Below, piece by piece: positions 18,164 through 27,686 of a stretch of DNA of 64,000 bases; position 1 is the stretch's first letter, and each line of letters begins with the position of its first letter. Origin of the DNA: Gynuella sp050296195 (lineage in GTDB: Bacteria; Pseudomonadota; Gammaproteobacteria; Pseudomonadales; Natronospirillaceae); the NCBI RefSeq assembly GCF_050296195.1, contig NZ_JBNKRB010000008.1. One strand, 5' to 3'. The position numbers were made by a program, and so were the translations under genes. The notes under the pieces are model-generated. The model ran no database searches. It was given only the letters and a program-made list of their open reading frames with translations, and was not told where the DNA came from.

Positions 18164-18167
18164 CACA

Positions 18168-20222
18168 ATGCCAGAGGAACTACGCCCAAACTTGCCAAAA
18201 CACAATCATCATATACCTACCCGGTTGGCTTTGGATATTGCAACAGAATCAATTTCATCTGGATGGATACTACTAAAAGCTAAAATCCTAACGAACGGCG
18301 CAGAGATTGAAGCCAAATTGATTCCTGCCACACAACATCAATCCCATGAGATCGATTTACCTGTCAGCCTGAAAGGCAATCTCGTGGAGCTTGTCCAATT
18401 ACCTGCCGACACAAAACAATTGTGGATTCAGGTATCCGGAAAATCAGATAACGTTCAAATAACCGAGTTAACACTCAAAAAAGTAAGACTGCCAGAACGA
18501 ATTATTCGACGCTGGATTCGCATTATCCCAATTATTCACAAGCAGCCTAGACTCAGGCTTTATAGGGCAGGATTCCGTTGGTATACAGTCATATTTCAGC
18601 CTCTCAAAGCCTATGAACTATCTGGTGGTTTTCGGGCATTTCATCCCAAAATTCCGTATAAAAAATGGATGCAACGGTTTGATCGACTTAGCGCATGGAA
18701 TCTTTTCAGAATTACCCGGACAATAAATAAATGGAAAAATTCGCTAACACTATCAATTATTTATCCTGGTAAAACACCATCAGAGATATTTTACTCCAGC
18801 TTGGATAAGCAGCTATATAAGCATTTTATCCATCTGAATTATTCTGACTGGCAAAACTCTGAATCCAAAAAGGGCTGGGCTATTTTTACCCAACAGAACG
18901 TTCGGCTACAGACTTATGCATTATTTTATCTGGCAAACGAAATACATTCTCATCCAGACTGCATGTTACTGTATTCAGACCACGACCAACTAAACGAACA
19001 AGGAAATCGTGTTAACCCCTTTTTTAAACCACAATGGTCCCCGGAATTCTTATTAGCTCACAATTACCTTGGCGGTCTGCTAGCAGTCAATACTGATCTA
19101 CTGCCTGAAGAAGTCTGGAACTCACACCCAAAGTCGATCTATGAAATCGCTCTGGCATGCCTGCCTTATACAGCGCCTTATAAGCATAATGGTCACAAGG
19201 TTCTACGTATTCCGGCTGTCTTATATCACCAGCAACAGCCATCTCCAGAAGAACAGGTTAACGATACTGAAGCACTGCACCAATTTCTGAAAAACCATGA
19301 AATCAGTGCCCAGGTTACACCCCACCCACAAGGTTTTAATCAAGTTATTTATACTCCGGTTGGCAAGCCACTGGTCAGCATCATTGTGCCAACCAGAGAT
19401 GCTCTGCACCATCTCAAGCTATGTGTGGAGAGTGTGTTAAGCCAGACAACTTACACACACTACGAGTTGCTGATTATCGATAACCAAAGCGAAGATCCGG
19501 AAACGCTTGCATATTTTGAGACGATCAGTCAGCAGGACCATATTCGGGTAATTCCTTACCCCCATCCATTCAACTATTCAGCCATCAATAACATTGCTGC
19601 CCAACATGCCAGGGGCGATTTACTTTGTCTGCTCAATAACGATACGGAAGTGATTACCCCGGAATGGCTGGAAGTTATGATCGGGCAACTGCAGCAACCC
19701 AATGTGGGGGTTGTAGGTATTAAGTTGTTGTTCGATGACCGTACGGTACAACATGCGGGCGACGCTGTTGGTCCCGGTGGTTGTGCAGATCACTACTTCA
19801 GTCACTACGAAGAAGATGAGCCCGGCTATATGGGCCGAGCCATCATGGCTCAGGATCTGTCAGCAGTCACCGCTGCGTGCATGCTGACCCACACATCGTT
19901 GTATCGGGAACTGGGTGGGTTGGATGAGCAAAACCTGGCGGTTGCGTTTAATGATGTTGATTACTGCTTAAGAGTGCGCGAGGCTGGCAGGCGGGTTGTG
20001 TTTACGCCTTACGCCAAGATGTTTCACCATGAATCGGTATCCCGTGGTAAAGATGACAGCCCTGAGAAAAAGGCCCGCTCAAAACGTGAAGCCGACTATA
20101 TGAGACGGCGTTGGCAGCATGTCATGGATGATGATCCGTATTATAATCCGAATTTGAATTATACTCGTCCGGATTTCAATCTCAGCCATGCTCCAATGGT
20201 TGATAAACCTTGGTTAAAGTAA
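18168..20222 (+). CDS. GT2 glycosyltransferase with a degenerate first GT2 unit
   Basis: About 684 residues from the ATG at 18168; other starts at 18126 (TTG) and 18141 exist and none has a clear ribosome-binding site. After an N-terminal beta-rich region comes LLYSDHDQLNEQGNR and PFFKPQWSPEFLLAHNYLGG, the second half of a GT2 unit whose first half is eroded. Then follows a full GT2 domain: PLVSIIVPTRDALHHLKLC, YELLIIDNQSED, ARGDLLCLLNNDTEVI (metal-binding NDT) and DVDYCLRVREAG. This arrangement is common in rhamnosyltransferase-like enzymes of O-antigen and capsule loci. Acceptor and donor unknown. Confidence 0.8.
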   Translation: MPEELRPNLPKHNHHIPTRLALDIATESISSGWILLKAKILTNGAEIEAKLIPATQHQSHEIDLPVSLKGNLVELVQLPADTKQLWIQVSGKSDNVQITELTLKKVRLPERIIRRWIRIIPIIHKQPRLRLYRAGFRWYTVIFQPLKAYELSGGFRAFHPKIPYKKWMQRFDRLSAWNLFRITRTINKWKNSLTLSIIYPGKTPSEIFYSSLDKQLYKHFIHLNYSDWQNSESKKGWAIFTQQNVRLQTYALFYLANEIHSHPDCMLLYSDHDQLNEQGNRVNPFFKPQWSPEFLLAHNYLGGLLAVNTDLLPEEVWNSHPKSIYEIALACLPYTAPYKHNGHKVLRIPAVLYHQQQPSPEEQVNDTEALHQFLKNHEISAQVTPHPQGFNQVIYTPVGKPLVSIIVPTRDALHHLKLCVESVLSQTTYTHYELLIIDNQSEDPETLAYFETISQQDHIRVIPYPHPFNYSAINNIAAQHARGDLLCLLNNDTEVITPEWLEVMIGQLQQPNVGVVGIKLLFDDRTVQHAGDAVGPGGCADHYFSHYEEDEPGYMGRAIMAQDLSAVTAACMLTHTSLYRELGGLDEQNLAVAFNDVDYCLRVREAGRRVVFTPYAKMFHHESVSRGKDDSPEKKARSKREADYMRRRWQHVMDDDPYYNPNLNYTRPDFNLSHAPMVDKPWLK

Positions 20223-20226
20223 ACCT

Positions 20227-21174
20227 ATGATGATAAGTGATGGCGACAGGTTCTTTATTGTTGAAGAGCGTCCCAACCCGTCAACCGACCTTTATTTGCT
20301 GCCTAAATTGTTTGCCCACGGCATTGACCCCATTAAAACCAGTTTTGATAACCTGCCCACTCCCAAGCAAATTACCGGAGCCAGTATTATTCTGGTTCGC
20401 TATATTTCTAAAAAGTGGAAGACGTTTATCACCCAGCACCGGGCATTGATCAAAGACGTCATTCTGTTTATGGACGATGATCTGTTTGATGTTGCCGGCT
20501 CACATAGCATTCCGCTTCGATATCGCTGGAAAATTGTTCGCCTGACAGCCAGCCGGCAAGGCTGGTTAAGAGCAATGGATGCGAAACTCTGGCTTTCTAC
20601 ACCTCATCTGCTGAATAAGTATGCGGACTGGCAGCCTGAACATGTCTATCCCCGGGCCATTGCCCGCAAGCGCGAAGTGATTCAGGTCTTTTATCATGGT
20701 TCTGCCAGCCATCAGAGGGAAATACATTGGCTGTATGAAATTATCAAAGCCGTTTTACTTGAAAACCCTGCTCTGTCTTTCGAGATCATCGGCGGACAAA
20801 ATGTCTATAAGCTATATAGGGACCTGCCCAGAACCACGATTCTGCATCCGATGCCCTGGCAAACCTATAAGACATTACTCTGCCAACCAGGCCGCCAGAT
20901 CGGTTTGGCTCCCTTGATGGATATTCCTTTCAATCACGCCCGTTCATACACCAAGTTTTTTGACATCACCCAGACTGGAGCGGTCGGTATTTATGCAAAA
21001 GACTCTCAATATGCCGAAGTCATTGAAGACCATCAAAATGGCATTCTGCTGGATATGGACAAAGACGCCTGGATAGAAGCGATTCTGGAGTTAGCGGGAA
21101 TGCCGGAACAAAGAGAGGCTATGCATCAACAGGCGCTCAAAACAGTGGCTGACGTGGTACAGCACGAGGTATAG
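20227..21174 (+). CDS. Glycosyltransferase, GT1/GT4-like
   Basis: 315 residues starting four bases after the previous stop. ILFMDDDLFDV, VFYHGSASHQREIHWL and FEIIGGQNVYKLY outline a GT-B domain; IGLAPLMDIPFNHARSYTKFFDITQTG is the donor-binding region in which the SxxK-FxD layout replaces E-x7-E, as in the Glyco_trans_1_2-type family. YAKDSQYAEVIEDHQNGILL is the usual closing strand-helix. It is the last gene of the locus on this strand and faces the cys genes tail to tail. Confidence 0.75.
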   Translation: MMISDGDRFFIVEERPNPSTDLYLLPKLFAHGIDPIKTSFDNLPTPKQITGASIILVRYISKKWKTFITQHRALIKDVILFMDDDLFDVAGSHSIPLRYRWKIVRLTASRQGWLRAMDAKLWLSTPHLLNKYADWQPEHVYPRAIARKREVIQVFYHGSASHQREIHWLYEIIKAVLLENPALSFEIIGGQNVYKLYRDLPRTTILHPMPWQTYKTLLCQPGRQIGLAPLMDIPFNHARSYTKFFDITQTGAVGIYAKDSQYAEVIEDHQNGILLDMDKDAWIEAILELAGMPEQREAMHQQALKTVADVVQHEV

Positions 21175-21212
21175 GTACTGCATTTCAGCTGCCGGTTAGC
21201 TTAAACGCCCAT

Positions 21213-21243
21213 AAAAAAGGGACACAGAACATGCTGCGTCCCT
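21213..21243 (-). terminator. Rho-independent terminator of the cysD-cysNC operon
   Basis: On the minus strand AGGGACGCAG pairs with CTGTGTCCCT (one mismatch) around a 6-base loop, followed by a run of T residues. It lies about 20 bases past the cysNC stop. It may also end transcription of the glycan locus from the other side, although the T-run supports only the minus strand. Confidence 0.85.
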
Positions 21244-21261
21244 GGATTCAGCCTAAGGGCT

Positions 21262-23163
21262 TCAGATATACCCACGCTCACGCAGGTAATCAATCACCAT
21301 ATCCGCACTTTCTTCAGGTGTTGAAGTGGTAGTATCGAGTTGGCATTCGGCCGTTTCTGGTGGCTCATAAGGCGAGTCGATACCGGTAAAGTTCTTCAAC
21401 TCACCACGACGCGCCTTCTTGTAGAGTCCTTTAACGTCCCGCTGTTCGGCAATACTGAGCGGAGTATCGATAAAGATCTCGACAAATTCCCCGTCTTCTA
21501 CCATTTCCCTAGCCATCCGGCGTTCAGACCGGAACGGCGAAATAAATGCCGTGATGACAATCAGCCCGGCATCCACCATAAGTTTGGCCACTTCGGCAAT
21601 ACGGCGGATATTTTCAACCCGATCACCATCGGTAAAGCCGAGGTCTTTGTTCAAACCATGACGCACATTATCGCCATCCAGTAGGTAAGTATGGTGCCCC
21701 ATTGTGAACAGTTTTTTCTCCACCAGATTGGCAACGGTGGATTTTCCCGCCCCGGATAATCCGGTCAGCCACAGAATACAGGGCTTTTGATGCTTGAGCT
21801 GCGAACGGCCTTCCTTATTTACGTCCACGTGCTGCATGGTAATGTTCTGGCTACGGCGAAGTGCAAAATTCACCAGACCAGCTCCCATGGTATTGTTGGA
21901 AATACGGTCAATCAGAATAAAACCACCGGTATCCTGATTCTCGGAATACGGATCAAACGCAATGGTCTGATCGAGACTGATGGTGCAAACACCGATCCCG
22001 TTAAGTTCAAGTTTCTTAGCAGCAATGTGTTCCATGGTATTCACATTGACCTGATACTTAATATCCGTCAGCGATGCAGATACGGTTTTGGTACCTATTT
22101 TCATCAAATAGGTCCGGCCCGGTAACATAGGTTCTTCATGCATCCAGATCACGGTGGTTTCAAACTGCTTGGCAACCGCTGCCGGCTCTTGTGCAGCCAC
22201 GATAAGATCCCCACGGGAAATATCGATTTCGTCGTTCAGGGTCAGAGTAATGGATTGTCCTGCCTGGGCACTTTCAAGATCGCCACCACGAGTCACAATA
22301 CGGGCAACAGTGCTTTCTTTTCCGGATGGCAGAACCCGGATTTTATCACCAGGATGGATGGTTCCGCCTCCGATCTGCCCGGAAAAACCGCGAAAATCAA
22401 GATTGGGTCGATTCACCCACTGTACCGGCATGCGAAATGGCTTATGTTTCAAGCGCTCTTCATCAATCTCAACGGTTTCCAGGTATCCCATCAAGGTAGT
22501 GCCGTGATACCAGGGCATATTGATGCTGGGTTCAATAATATTATCGCCCTTGAACGCCGACATCGGGATAAATGTGACATCTTCAATACCCAACTGCTTG
22601 GCAAAATCGCGGTAATCCTCGACGATCTGGTCAAACACTTTTTCGGAATAATCCACCAGGTCCATTTTGTTAATGGCCACAACAATATGACGTATACCGA
22701 TCAGGTGAGTCAGATAACTATGTCGACGGGTCTGAGTCAGTATACCCTTGCGGGCATCGACCATTAGAATGGCAACATCGGCAGTGGACGCGCCAGTCAC
22801 CATATTCCGGGTATATTGTTCATGCCCTGGAGTATCGGCAACGATGAACTTCCGCTTATCTGTAGAGAAAAACCGATAGGCGACATCAATAGTAATTCCT
22901 TGCTCCCGCTCAGCTGCCAGACCGTCAACCAGTAAGGCAAAATCTATACTGTCTCCCTGAGTACCGAATTTTTTTGAATCGGACTCAACTGCAGCGAGTT
23001 GGTCTTCAAACAACATTTTGGATTCAAACAGCAGACGGCCAATGAGAGTACTTTTACCGTCGTCCACGCTGCCGCAGGTGATAAAACGCAGCAAGCTCTT
23101 GTGCTCGTGATTTTTAAGATATTGGGCAATATCCGTTGCGATCAGATCAGATACATGTGCCAT
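21262..23163 (-). CDS. cysNC: Bifunctional sulfate adenylyltransferase subunit 1 / APS kinase
   Basis: 633 residues. CysN part (about 1-440): GSVDDGKSTLIGRL (P-loop), VADTPGHEQYTRNM (G3) and VVAINKMDLVDY (G4) of an EF-Tu-like GTPase that drives ATP sulfurylase. CysC part (about 455-633): LTGLSGAGKSTVANL (P-loop), LLDGDNVRHGLN, and FISPFRSERR, typical of APS kinase. Together with CysD it makes APS and then PAPS in the cytoplasm. The ATG overlaps the stop of cysD by one base (TAATG), giving tight coupling. Lying next to a glycan locus, it could also feed PAPS to sulfation, but no sulfotransferase is visible here. Confidence 0.97.
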   Translation of the reverse strand: MAHVSDLIATDIAQYLKNHEHKSLLRFITCGSVDDGKSTLIGRLLFESKMLFEDQLAAVESDSKKFGTQGDSIDFALLVDGLAAEREQGITIDVAYRFFSTDKRKFIVADTPGHEQYTRNMVTGASTADVAILMVDARKGILTQTRRHSYLTHLIGIRHIVVAINKMDLVDYSEKVFDQIVEDYRDFAKQLGIEDVTFIPMSAFKGDNIIEPSINMPWYHGTTLMGYLETVEIDEERLKHKPFRMPVQWVNRPNLDFRGFSGQIGGGTIHPGDKIRVLPSGKESTVARIVTRGGDLESAQAGQSITLTLNDEIDISRGDLIVAAQEPAAVAKQFETTVIWMHEEPMLPGRTYLMKIGTKTVSASLTDIKYQVNVNTMEHIAAKKLELNGIGVCTISLDQTIAFDPYSENQDTGGFILIDRISNNTMGAGLVNFALRRSQNITMQHVDVNKEGRSQLKHQKPCILWLTGLSGAGKSTVANLVEKKLFTMGHHTYLLDGDNVRHGLNKDLGFTDGDRVENIRRIAEVAKLMVDAGLIVITAFISPFRSERRMAREMVEDGEFVEIFIDTPLSIAEQRDVKGLYKKARRGELKNFTGIDSPYEPPETAECQLDTTTSTPEESADMVIDYLRERGYI

Positions 23164-24062
23164 TAGAAATAACCCTCCTGCTTTTTCTTTTCCATCGATG
23201 CGGCCGAGTCATGGTCTATTACCCGTCCCTGGCGTTCAGATGTTTTGGTTAACAGCATTTCCTGAATAATAGCCGGCAAGGTATCTGCCTCTGATTCGAC
23301 TGCGCCGGTCAGGGGATAACACCCCAAGGTGCGAAACCGGACTTTTTTCATCATCGGTACTTCACCATCGCGCAACGGCATACGTTCATCATCCACCATG
23401 ATCAGCACACCGTCGCGTTCTACAACCGGACGTTCAGCAGAATAATACAGTGGCACAATTGGCACATTTTCAAGATAGATATACTGCCAGATATCCAGTT
23501 CAGTCCAGTTCGATAATGGAAACACCCGGATGGATTCACCCTTGTGTTTACGGGCATTGTACTGCTTCCAGATTTCCGGGCGCTGGCTTTTGGGATCCCA
23601 GCGATGGTCTGCCGTCCGAAATGAAAAAATCCGCTCCTTGGCACGGGATTTTTCTTCATCCCGGCGTGCGCCACCAAAGGCCGCATCAAAGCCATATTTG
23701 TTCAGTGCCTGTTTAAGGGCTTCGGTTTTCATGATGTCCGTATGAATGGCCGATCCATGAGTAAACGGATTTATGTCTTTTTCAATACCTTCAGGATTAA
23801 CGTAGGTGAGTAATTCCAGCCCCAGATCCTGAACCATTTTGTCACGGAACTCATACATTTCCCGAAACTTCCAACGGGTATCCACATGCAGCAGCGGAAA
23901 CGGAGGAAGAGAGGGGTAAAATGCTTTCATCGCAATGTGCAGCATGACTGCACTATCCTTGCCGATGGAGTAGAGCATAACCGGGTTTTCAGTCTCGGCC
24001 ACGACTTCCCGCATGATCTGGATACTTTCCGCTTCCAGACGTTCAAGGTGTGTTAAAGGCAT
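23163..24062 (-). CDS. cysD: Sulfate adenylyltransferase subunit 2
   Basis: 299 residues from the ATG at 24062, the normal CysD length. MLYSIGKDSAVMLHIAMKAF holds the SGKDS-type PP-loop (here SIGKDS), LLHVDTRWKFREMYEFRD, GGARRDEEKSRAKERIFS and FPLSNWTELDIWQY are family signatures. It transfers AMP from ATP to sulfate. The minus-strand AAGGGGA at 24068-24074, five bases before this ATG, is a strong ribosome-binding site and argues for independent translation. The same frame stays open upstream for a further 277 codons (see next entry), so a 576-residue fused product from 24893 is also possible. Confidence 0.95.
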   Translation of the reverse strand: MPLTHLERLEAESIQIMREVVAETENPVMLYSIGKDSAVMLHIAMKAFYPSLPPFPLLHVDTRWKFREMYEFRDKMVQDLGLELLTYVNPEGIEKDINPFTHGSAIHTDIMKTEALKQALNKYGFDAAFGGARRDEEKSRAKERIFSFRTADHRWDPKSQRPEIWKQYNARKHKGESIRVFPLSNWTELDIWQYIYLENVPIVPLYYSAERPVVERDGVLIMVDDERMPLRDGEVPMMKKVRFRTLGCYPLTGAVESEADTLPAIIQEMLLTKTSERQGRVIDHDSAASMEKKKQEGYF

Positions 24063-24893
24063 ATCCGTCCCCTTGGATTGACAATTATTAGCTTTGTGAA
24101 TGGTTTCCGGCGGCGTTTTACGATCAATACCACCTGCTTGCAAATTCAATTCTCCGTGGGGAATCAAACAGACATTTTGCTGCTGGTTTACCCACGCTCT
24201 CAGTTCCTGATAACGCTGCAAAAACGGGCTCTTGACGATCAACATCATCCCTTCGGGACAATCATCCAGAACTGCCGACGCAACCTTAATTATGGACGTT
24301 TCACCCAACGGCGCATCTGAATGCAACCATTGCACCCGGTTTTTCAGATCCTTCAGATATACTTGGTAGCCTGTCGAAGCGCCATGCTCATAACTGAAGT
24401 TCCTGACCCCGCAGATAAAGACCGCCGGTTTTTGACGCTTTTCAGGATAAACGCCCTGCTGTTTGCACCACTGTTGTGCAGCCTGCCGACTGACAATAAA
24501 TGTCTCATCCGGCGGGATGAATCCACACTCTTTTAGATACCGGCCAATCGTCTTAGCCGATGCCTGTTCCTGATAGTTTTCTGCCAGCCAACGCTGAACA
24601 GCCTCAATGCTCCACAATCCATTAACCGGAGCGGAGATATGAATAAGCTTCTTAATGACTCCGCCAAGGTGAAGCTTCTTCAGTCCTTTAGTACCTGAGG
24701 GGCGCCCCCGTGGCAGCATTTCAAGAGCTTTCCAACCACCAGCCAGAAATTTCTTATAAGCAGCAATAATCGTCGGGTGACTCAGGCCGGTCTGCTGTTG
24801 AATATCGTTGAGGCTTTTTTTCTGCAACCTCAACATCACAGCCTGCTTTCGCAGATGTTCCTGCTGTTTTAGTCCGCCCTCCTGCACGTCCAT
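24063..24893 (-). CDS. Catalytically dead IS630-like transposase sequence in frame with cysD
   Basis: 277 codons reading without a stop into cysD. Residues 12-66 form a helix-turn-helix (LNDIQQQTGLSHPTIIAAYKKF then GGWKALEMLPRGRP in the next part); residues 92-127 form the second winged helix (GLWSIEAVQRWLAENY, SAKTIGRYLKECGFIP), both as in IS630 transposases. The rest aligns by eye with the DDE domain, but the first acid (usual FLDE) is FICG at about 159-162, the second (LIVD) is LIVK at 218-221, and the last (ELNPDE) is ELNLQA at 248-253. Transposition is therefore unlikely; DNA binding could remain. No terminal repeats are seen. It could regulate cys genes, be a fused domain, or be decaying. 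Confidence 0.7.
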
Positions 24894-25057
24894 CGATTAT
24901 CCACTCTAAATTGACCGTTGAGATGTTAGGGACAACTCTTTACTATCGCAATCACTTTTTATTAAACATTTTTTGTCCCGAATGTATTTGCAGTGATTTA
25001 TCACAGACAGTTTGTCATTGCTTCAGCGGCAAAGACCTTTTTATACGAGATTAAATC

Positions 25058-26824
25058 ATGGGGTATGAAGCCTATCTGACCTTAGCCGTGGTTGCCGGCG
25101 TACTCATCGCGCTGGTCAGTAGTCGCCTGGCAACCGATGTCATTCTCATGGCAGCTATGGCGACACTGGTCATCACCGGTATTTTGACGCCTGCTGAAGG
25201 GTTGGCCGGGTTTTCCAACCCAGGTGTCATGACCATCGCCACGCTGTACATTGTTGCCGCTGGTCTTAAGGAGACTGGTGCCATTCAGTGGATTGCCGGA
25301 CGACTGCTGGGGCAACCCAAGAATGCTCGCCACGGCATCATGAAGGTCATTATCCCAACCGCAATGATGAGTGCGTTCATGAACAATACGGCTGTCGTGG
25401 CGATGTTCATTCCCTCGATCCAGGAATGGTCCCGACGGTCAAATATTCCCACCTCAAAGCTGCTGATCCCCCTTAGTTATGCCGCCATTCTGGGTGGTAC
25501 CTGCACACTAATCGGGACCAGCACCAACCTCGTCATCGATGGACTGCTGCAATCGACTCTGGATATCCAGCTAACCATGTTTTCGCTGGCCTGGCTGGGT
25601 ATTCCACTATTACTGATTGGCGGTGTTTTTTTGTTTTTCTTTGCTGATCGGCTGCTGCCAGACCGGAACGGTGGAATTGATCGGCTTGGTAATGTCCGCG
25701 AATACAGTGTGGACGTTCACATTGACGAAAACGGACCGCTCTGTGGCAAGACCATTGAGGAAGCCGGTTTACGGAGCCTGAGTTATGGTTATCTGGTGGA
25801 AATTCACCGCAATGACCGTTTATTACTGGCCGTTTCTCCCGATACTCAGCTACTGGCCGGCGATGAATTGGTGTTTGTAGGGGCCCCGGAGTGCGCACGT
25901 GAACTCAGAAGCATTCACGGCCTGAAACCAGCTAACGGCGATGTCGACAAGCTAAAACTGGCCAACCACGAGCGTGTTTTGGTCGAAGCAGTGATAGGCC
26001 CTGAGTTTTTTGGCCTGGACCAAACCATTAAAGAGTCCAGATTCCGGACCCGCTTTCAGGCAGCCATTTTGTCGGTCTCCCGTAACGGCAACCGTATTGA
26101 AGGTAAGATCGGAGATATCCAATTGCAGGTTGGTGACACACTACTGTTGGAAACCGGTCAGGACTTTGTTGGTCAATACCGCTCTCGCCGCGACTTTCTA
26201 TTGGTCAGCGCCATCAACGATTCAACACCGCCCTCATTCCATAAAGCTCCTATTGCCTTGTACATACTGCTGGCCATGGTCATTGCCAGCGCCAGTGGCC
26301 TGCTCAGTATTTTACAGTCCGCTTTCATCGCGGCTGGGTTGATGCTGGCGACCCACTGTATTTCCATTACCAAGGCACGCAGAAATATTGACCTGACGGT
26401 CATTACGGTTATTGCCGCTTCCTTTTCCCTCGGAGCCGCCATGACCAAAACCGGTGTGGCGGCCACTATTGCAAGCTGGTTGCTCATCAATGACTCTATC
26501 CCGCCTTGGGCAGTATTGGCCATGGTGTATTTGCTCACGGCGGTTTTTACTGAAATTATTACCAACAATGCGGCGGCAATTCTGATGTTTCCAATTGCCG
26601 TCTCACTGGCCGAACAATTGCAAGTCAGTTACATGCCCTTTGTCATTGCAGTCATGTTTGCCGCTTCAGCCAGTTTTGTCATTCCCCTTGGCTATCAAAC
26701 CAATCTAATGGTCATGGGACCCGGGGGCTATAAAACATCGGACTTTGTCACCATCGGTTTGCCCATGAGCATCGTGGTCGCTACAACGTCCATATTTCTC
26801 ATCCCAATGATTTGGGCTTTTTAA
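25058..26824 (+). CDS. SLC13-family anion transporter with two RCK_C domains (probable sulfate permease)
   Basis: 588 residues. About twelve hydrophobic segments flank a soluble centre. MSAFMNNTAVVAMFIPSI and FTEIITNNAAAILMFPIAVS are the two paired NNTA/NNAA substrate loops of the SLC13/DASS fold. Residues about 205-385 contain two TrkA-C (RCK_C) units (for example TIEEAGLRSLSYGYLVEI and LDQTIKESRFRTRFQAAIL). Proteins of this build include sulfate transporters of the SAC1-like type. Placed divergently from cysD and just before cysQ, sulfate uptake is the likely job. Inner membrane. Confidence 0.85.
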   Translation: MGYEAYLTLAVVAGVLIALVSSRLATDVILMAAMATLVITGILTPAEGLAGFSNPGVMTIATLYIVAAGLKETGAIQWIAGRLLGQPKNARHGIMKVIIPTAMMSAFMNNTAVVAMFIPSIQEWSRRSNIPTSKLLIPLSYAAILGGTCTLIGTSTNLVIDGLLQSTLDIQLTMFSLAWLGIPLLLIGGVFLFFFADRLLPDRNGGIDRLGNVREYSVDVHIDENGPLCGKTIEEAGLRSLSYGYLVEIHRNDRLLLAVSPDTQLLAGDELVFVGAPECARELRSIHGLKPANGDVDKLKLANHERVLVEAVIGPEFFGLDQTIKESRFRTRFQAAILSVSRNGNRIEGKIGDIQLQVGDTLLLETGQDFVGQYRSRRDFLLVSAINDSTPPSFHKAPIALYILLAMVIASASGLLSILQSAFIAAGLMLATHCISITKARRNIDLTVITVIAASFSLGAAMTKTGVAATIASWLLINDSIPPWAVLAMVYLLTAVFTEIITNNAAAILMFPIAVSLAEQLQVSYMPFVIAVMFAASASFVIPLGYQTNLMVMGPGGYKTSDFVTIGLPMSIVVATTSIFLIPMIWAF

Positions 26825-26839
26825 ACGATCAGGAACAGT

Positions 26840-27634
26840 ATGATGGAATTTACGACTGACAGTATTCTCAAGCTGGCGAAGGCCGCCGGTGACGCCATTA
26901 TGGACATTTATGAAAAGGACTTTGCCGTTTATGACAAATCCGACAGCAGCCCTCTGACTGAAGCAGACCTGGCATCTCATCACCTGATTGTGGATGGCCT
27001 CAAAACACTTACACCGGATATTCCGGTGTTATCAGAAGAATCAGGGGATACAGTTAAGTCCGAGCGACTGGACTGGACTCGCTACTGGCTGATTGATCCG
27101 CTGGATGGCACGAAGGAATTCATCAAAAAAAATGGCGAATTCACCGTCAATATCGCCCTCATTGAGAATGGCCAGCCGGTGTTTGGTGTGGTGTACGCAC
27201 CGGCTCTCGATACTTACTACTGGGGCGAACAGAACAAAGGGGCCTACAAGCAGGTTGGGCAACAAGCAGCGCAAACCATTCAGGTGGCCGATGTGCCTGC
27301 ACAAGCTACTGGCTGGCGGGTTGTGGGCAGTCGCTCACATCAGTCTGATGAGTTCAAAGCGTTCATGCAGCGCCTGCCAGATGCAGATATCGTTGCCATG
27401 GGCAGTTCACTGAAATTATGCCTGGTTGCAGAAGGGAAAGCCGATTTATACCCGCGCTTGGGGTTAACCAGCGAATGGGATACTGCCGCGGCCCATGCGG
27501 TGGTTTTGGCAGCCGGGGGGCAAGTGCTGGAAGCTGATTCCTTGAAGCCGCTGATCTATAACAGCCGGCCAGACACATTACTCAATCCATTTTTTATTGT
27601 CTGCGCATCCACCAGCCCTATCTGGTGCCAATAA
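26840..27634 (+). CDS. cysQ: 3'(2'),5'-bisphosphate nucleotidase
   Basis: 264 residues, beginning at tandem ATG codons 16 bases after the transporter. SPLTEADLASHHLI, PVLSEESG, YWLIDPLDGTKEFIKKNGEF (metal-binding DPxDGTKEF) and SEWDTAAAHAVVLAAGG (second metal site WDxAA) are the CysQ hallmarks. It removes the 3' phosphate from PAP or PAPS, recycling the by-product of sulfate reduction or sulfotransfer, and is magnesium dependent. Its linkage to the sulfate transporter and cysDNC makes a complete sulfate-activation set. Confidence 0.95.
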   Translation: MMEFTTDSILKLAKAAGDAIMDIYEKDFAVYDKSDSSPLTEADLASHHLIVDGLKTLTPDIPVLSEESGDTVKSERLDWTRYWLIDPLDGTKEFIKKNGEFTVNIALIENGQPVFGVVYAPALDTYYWGEQNKGAYKQVGQQAAQTIQVADVPAQATGWRVVGSRSHQSDEFKAFMQRLPDADIVAMGSSLKLCLVAEGKADLYPRLGLTSEWDTAAAHAVVLAAGGQVLEADSLKPLIYNSRPDTLLNPFFIVCASTSPIWCQ

Positions 27635-27651
27635 CCCCTCTCAACCAGGGA

Positions 27652-27675
27652 AGCGGATGATATAACTCATCCGCT
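27652..27675. terminator. Hairpin between convergent cysQ and pirin genes
   Basis: A perfect 9-bp stem AGCGGATGA/TCATCCGCT encloses a 6-base loop. There is no clear T-run on either side, so termination strength is uncertain, but the position between two convergent genes suits a bidirectional terminator. Confidence 0.55.
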
Positions 27676-27686
27676 CATCGTAGAAA

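Noticed and set aside
24063..24893. Active IS630 insertion sequence
   Set aside because: All catalytic positions are changed, no inverted ends or TA duplication were seen, and the frame continues into cysD.
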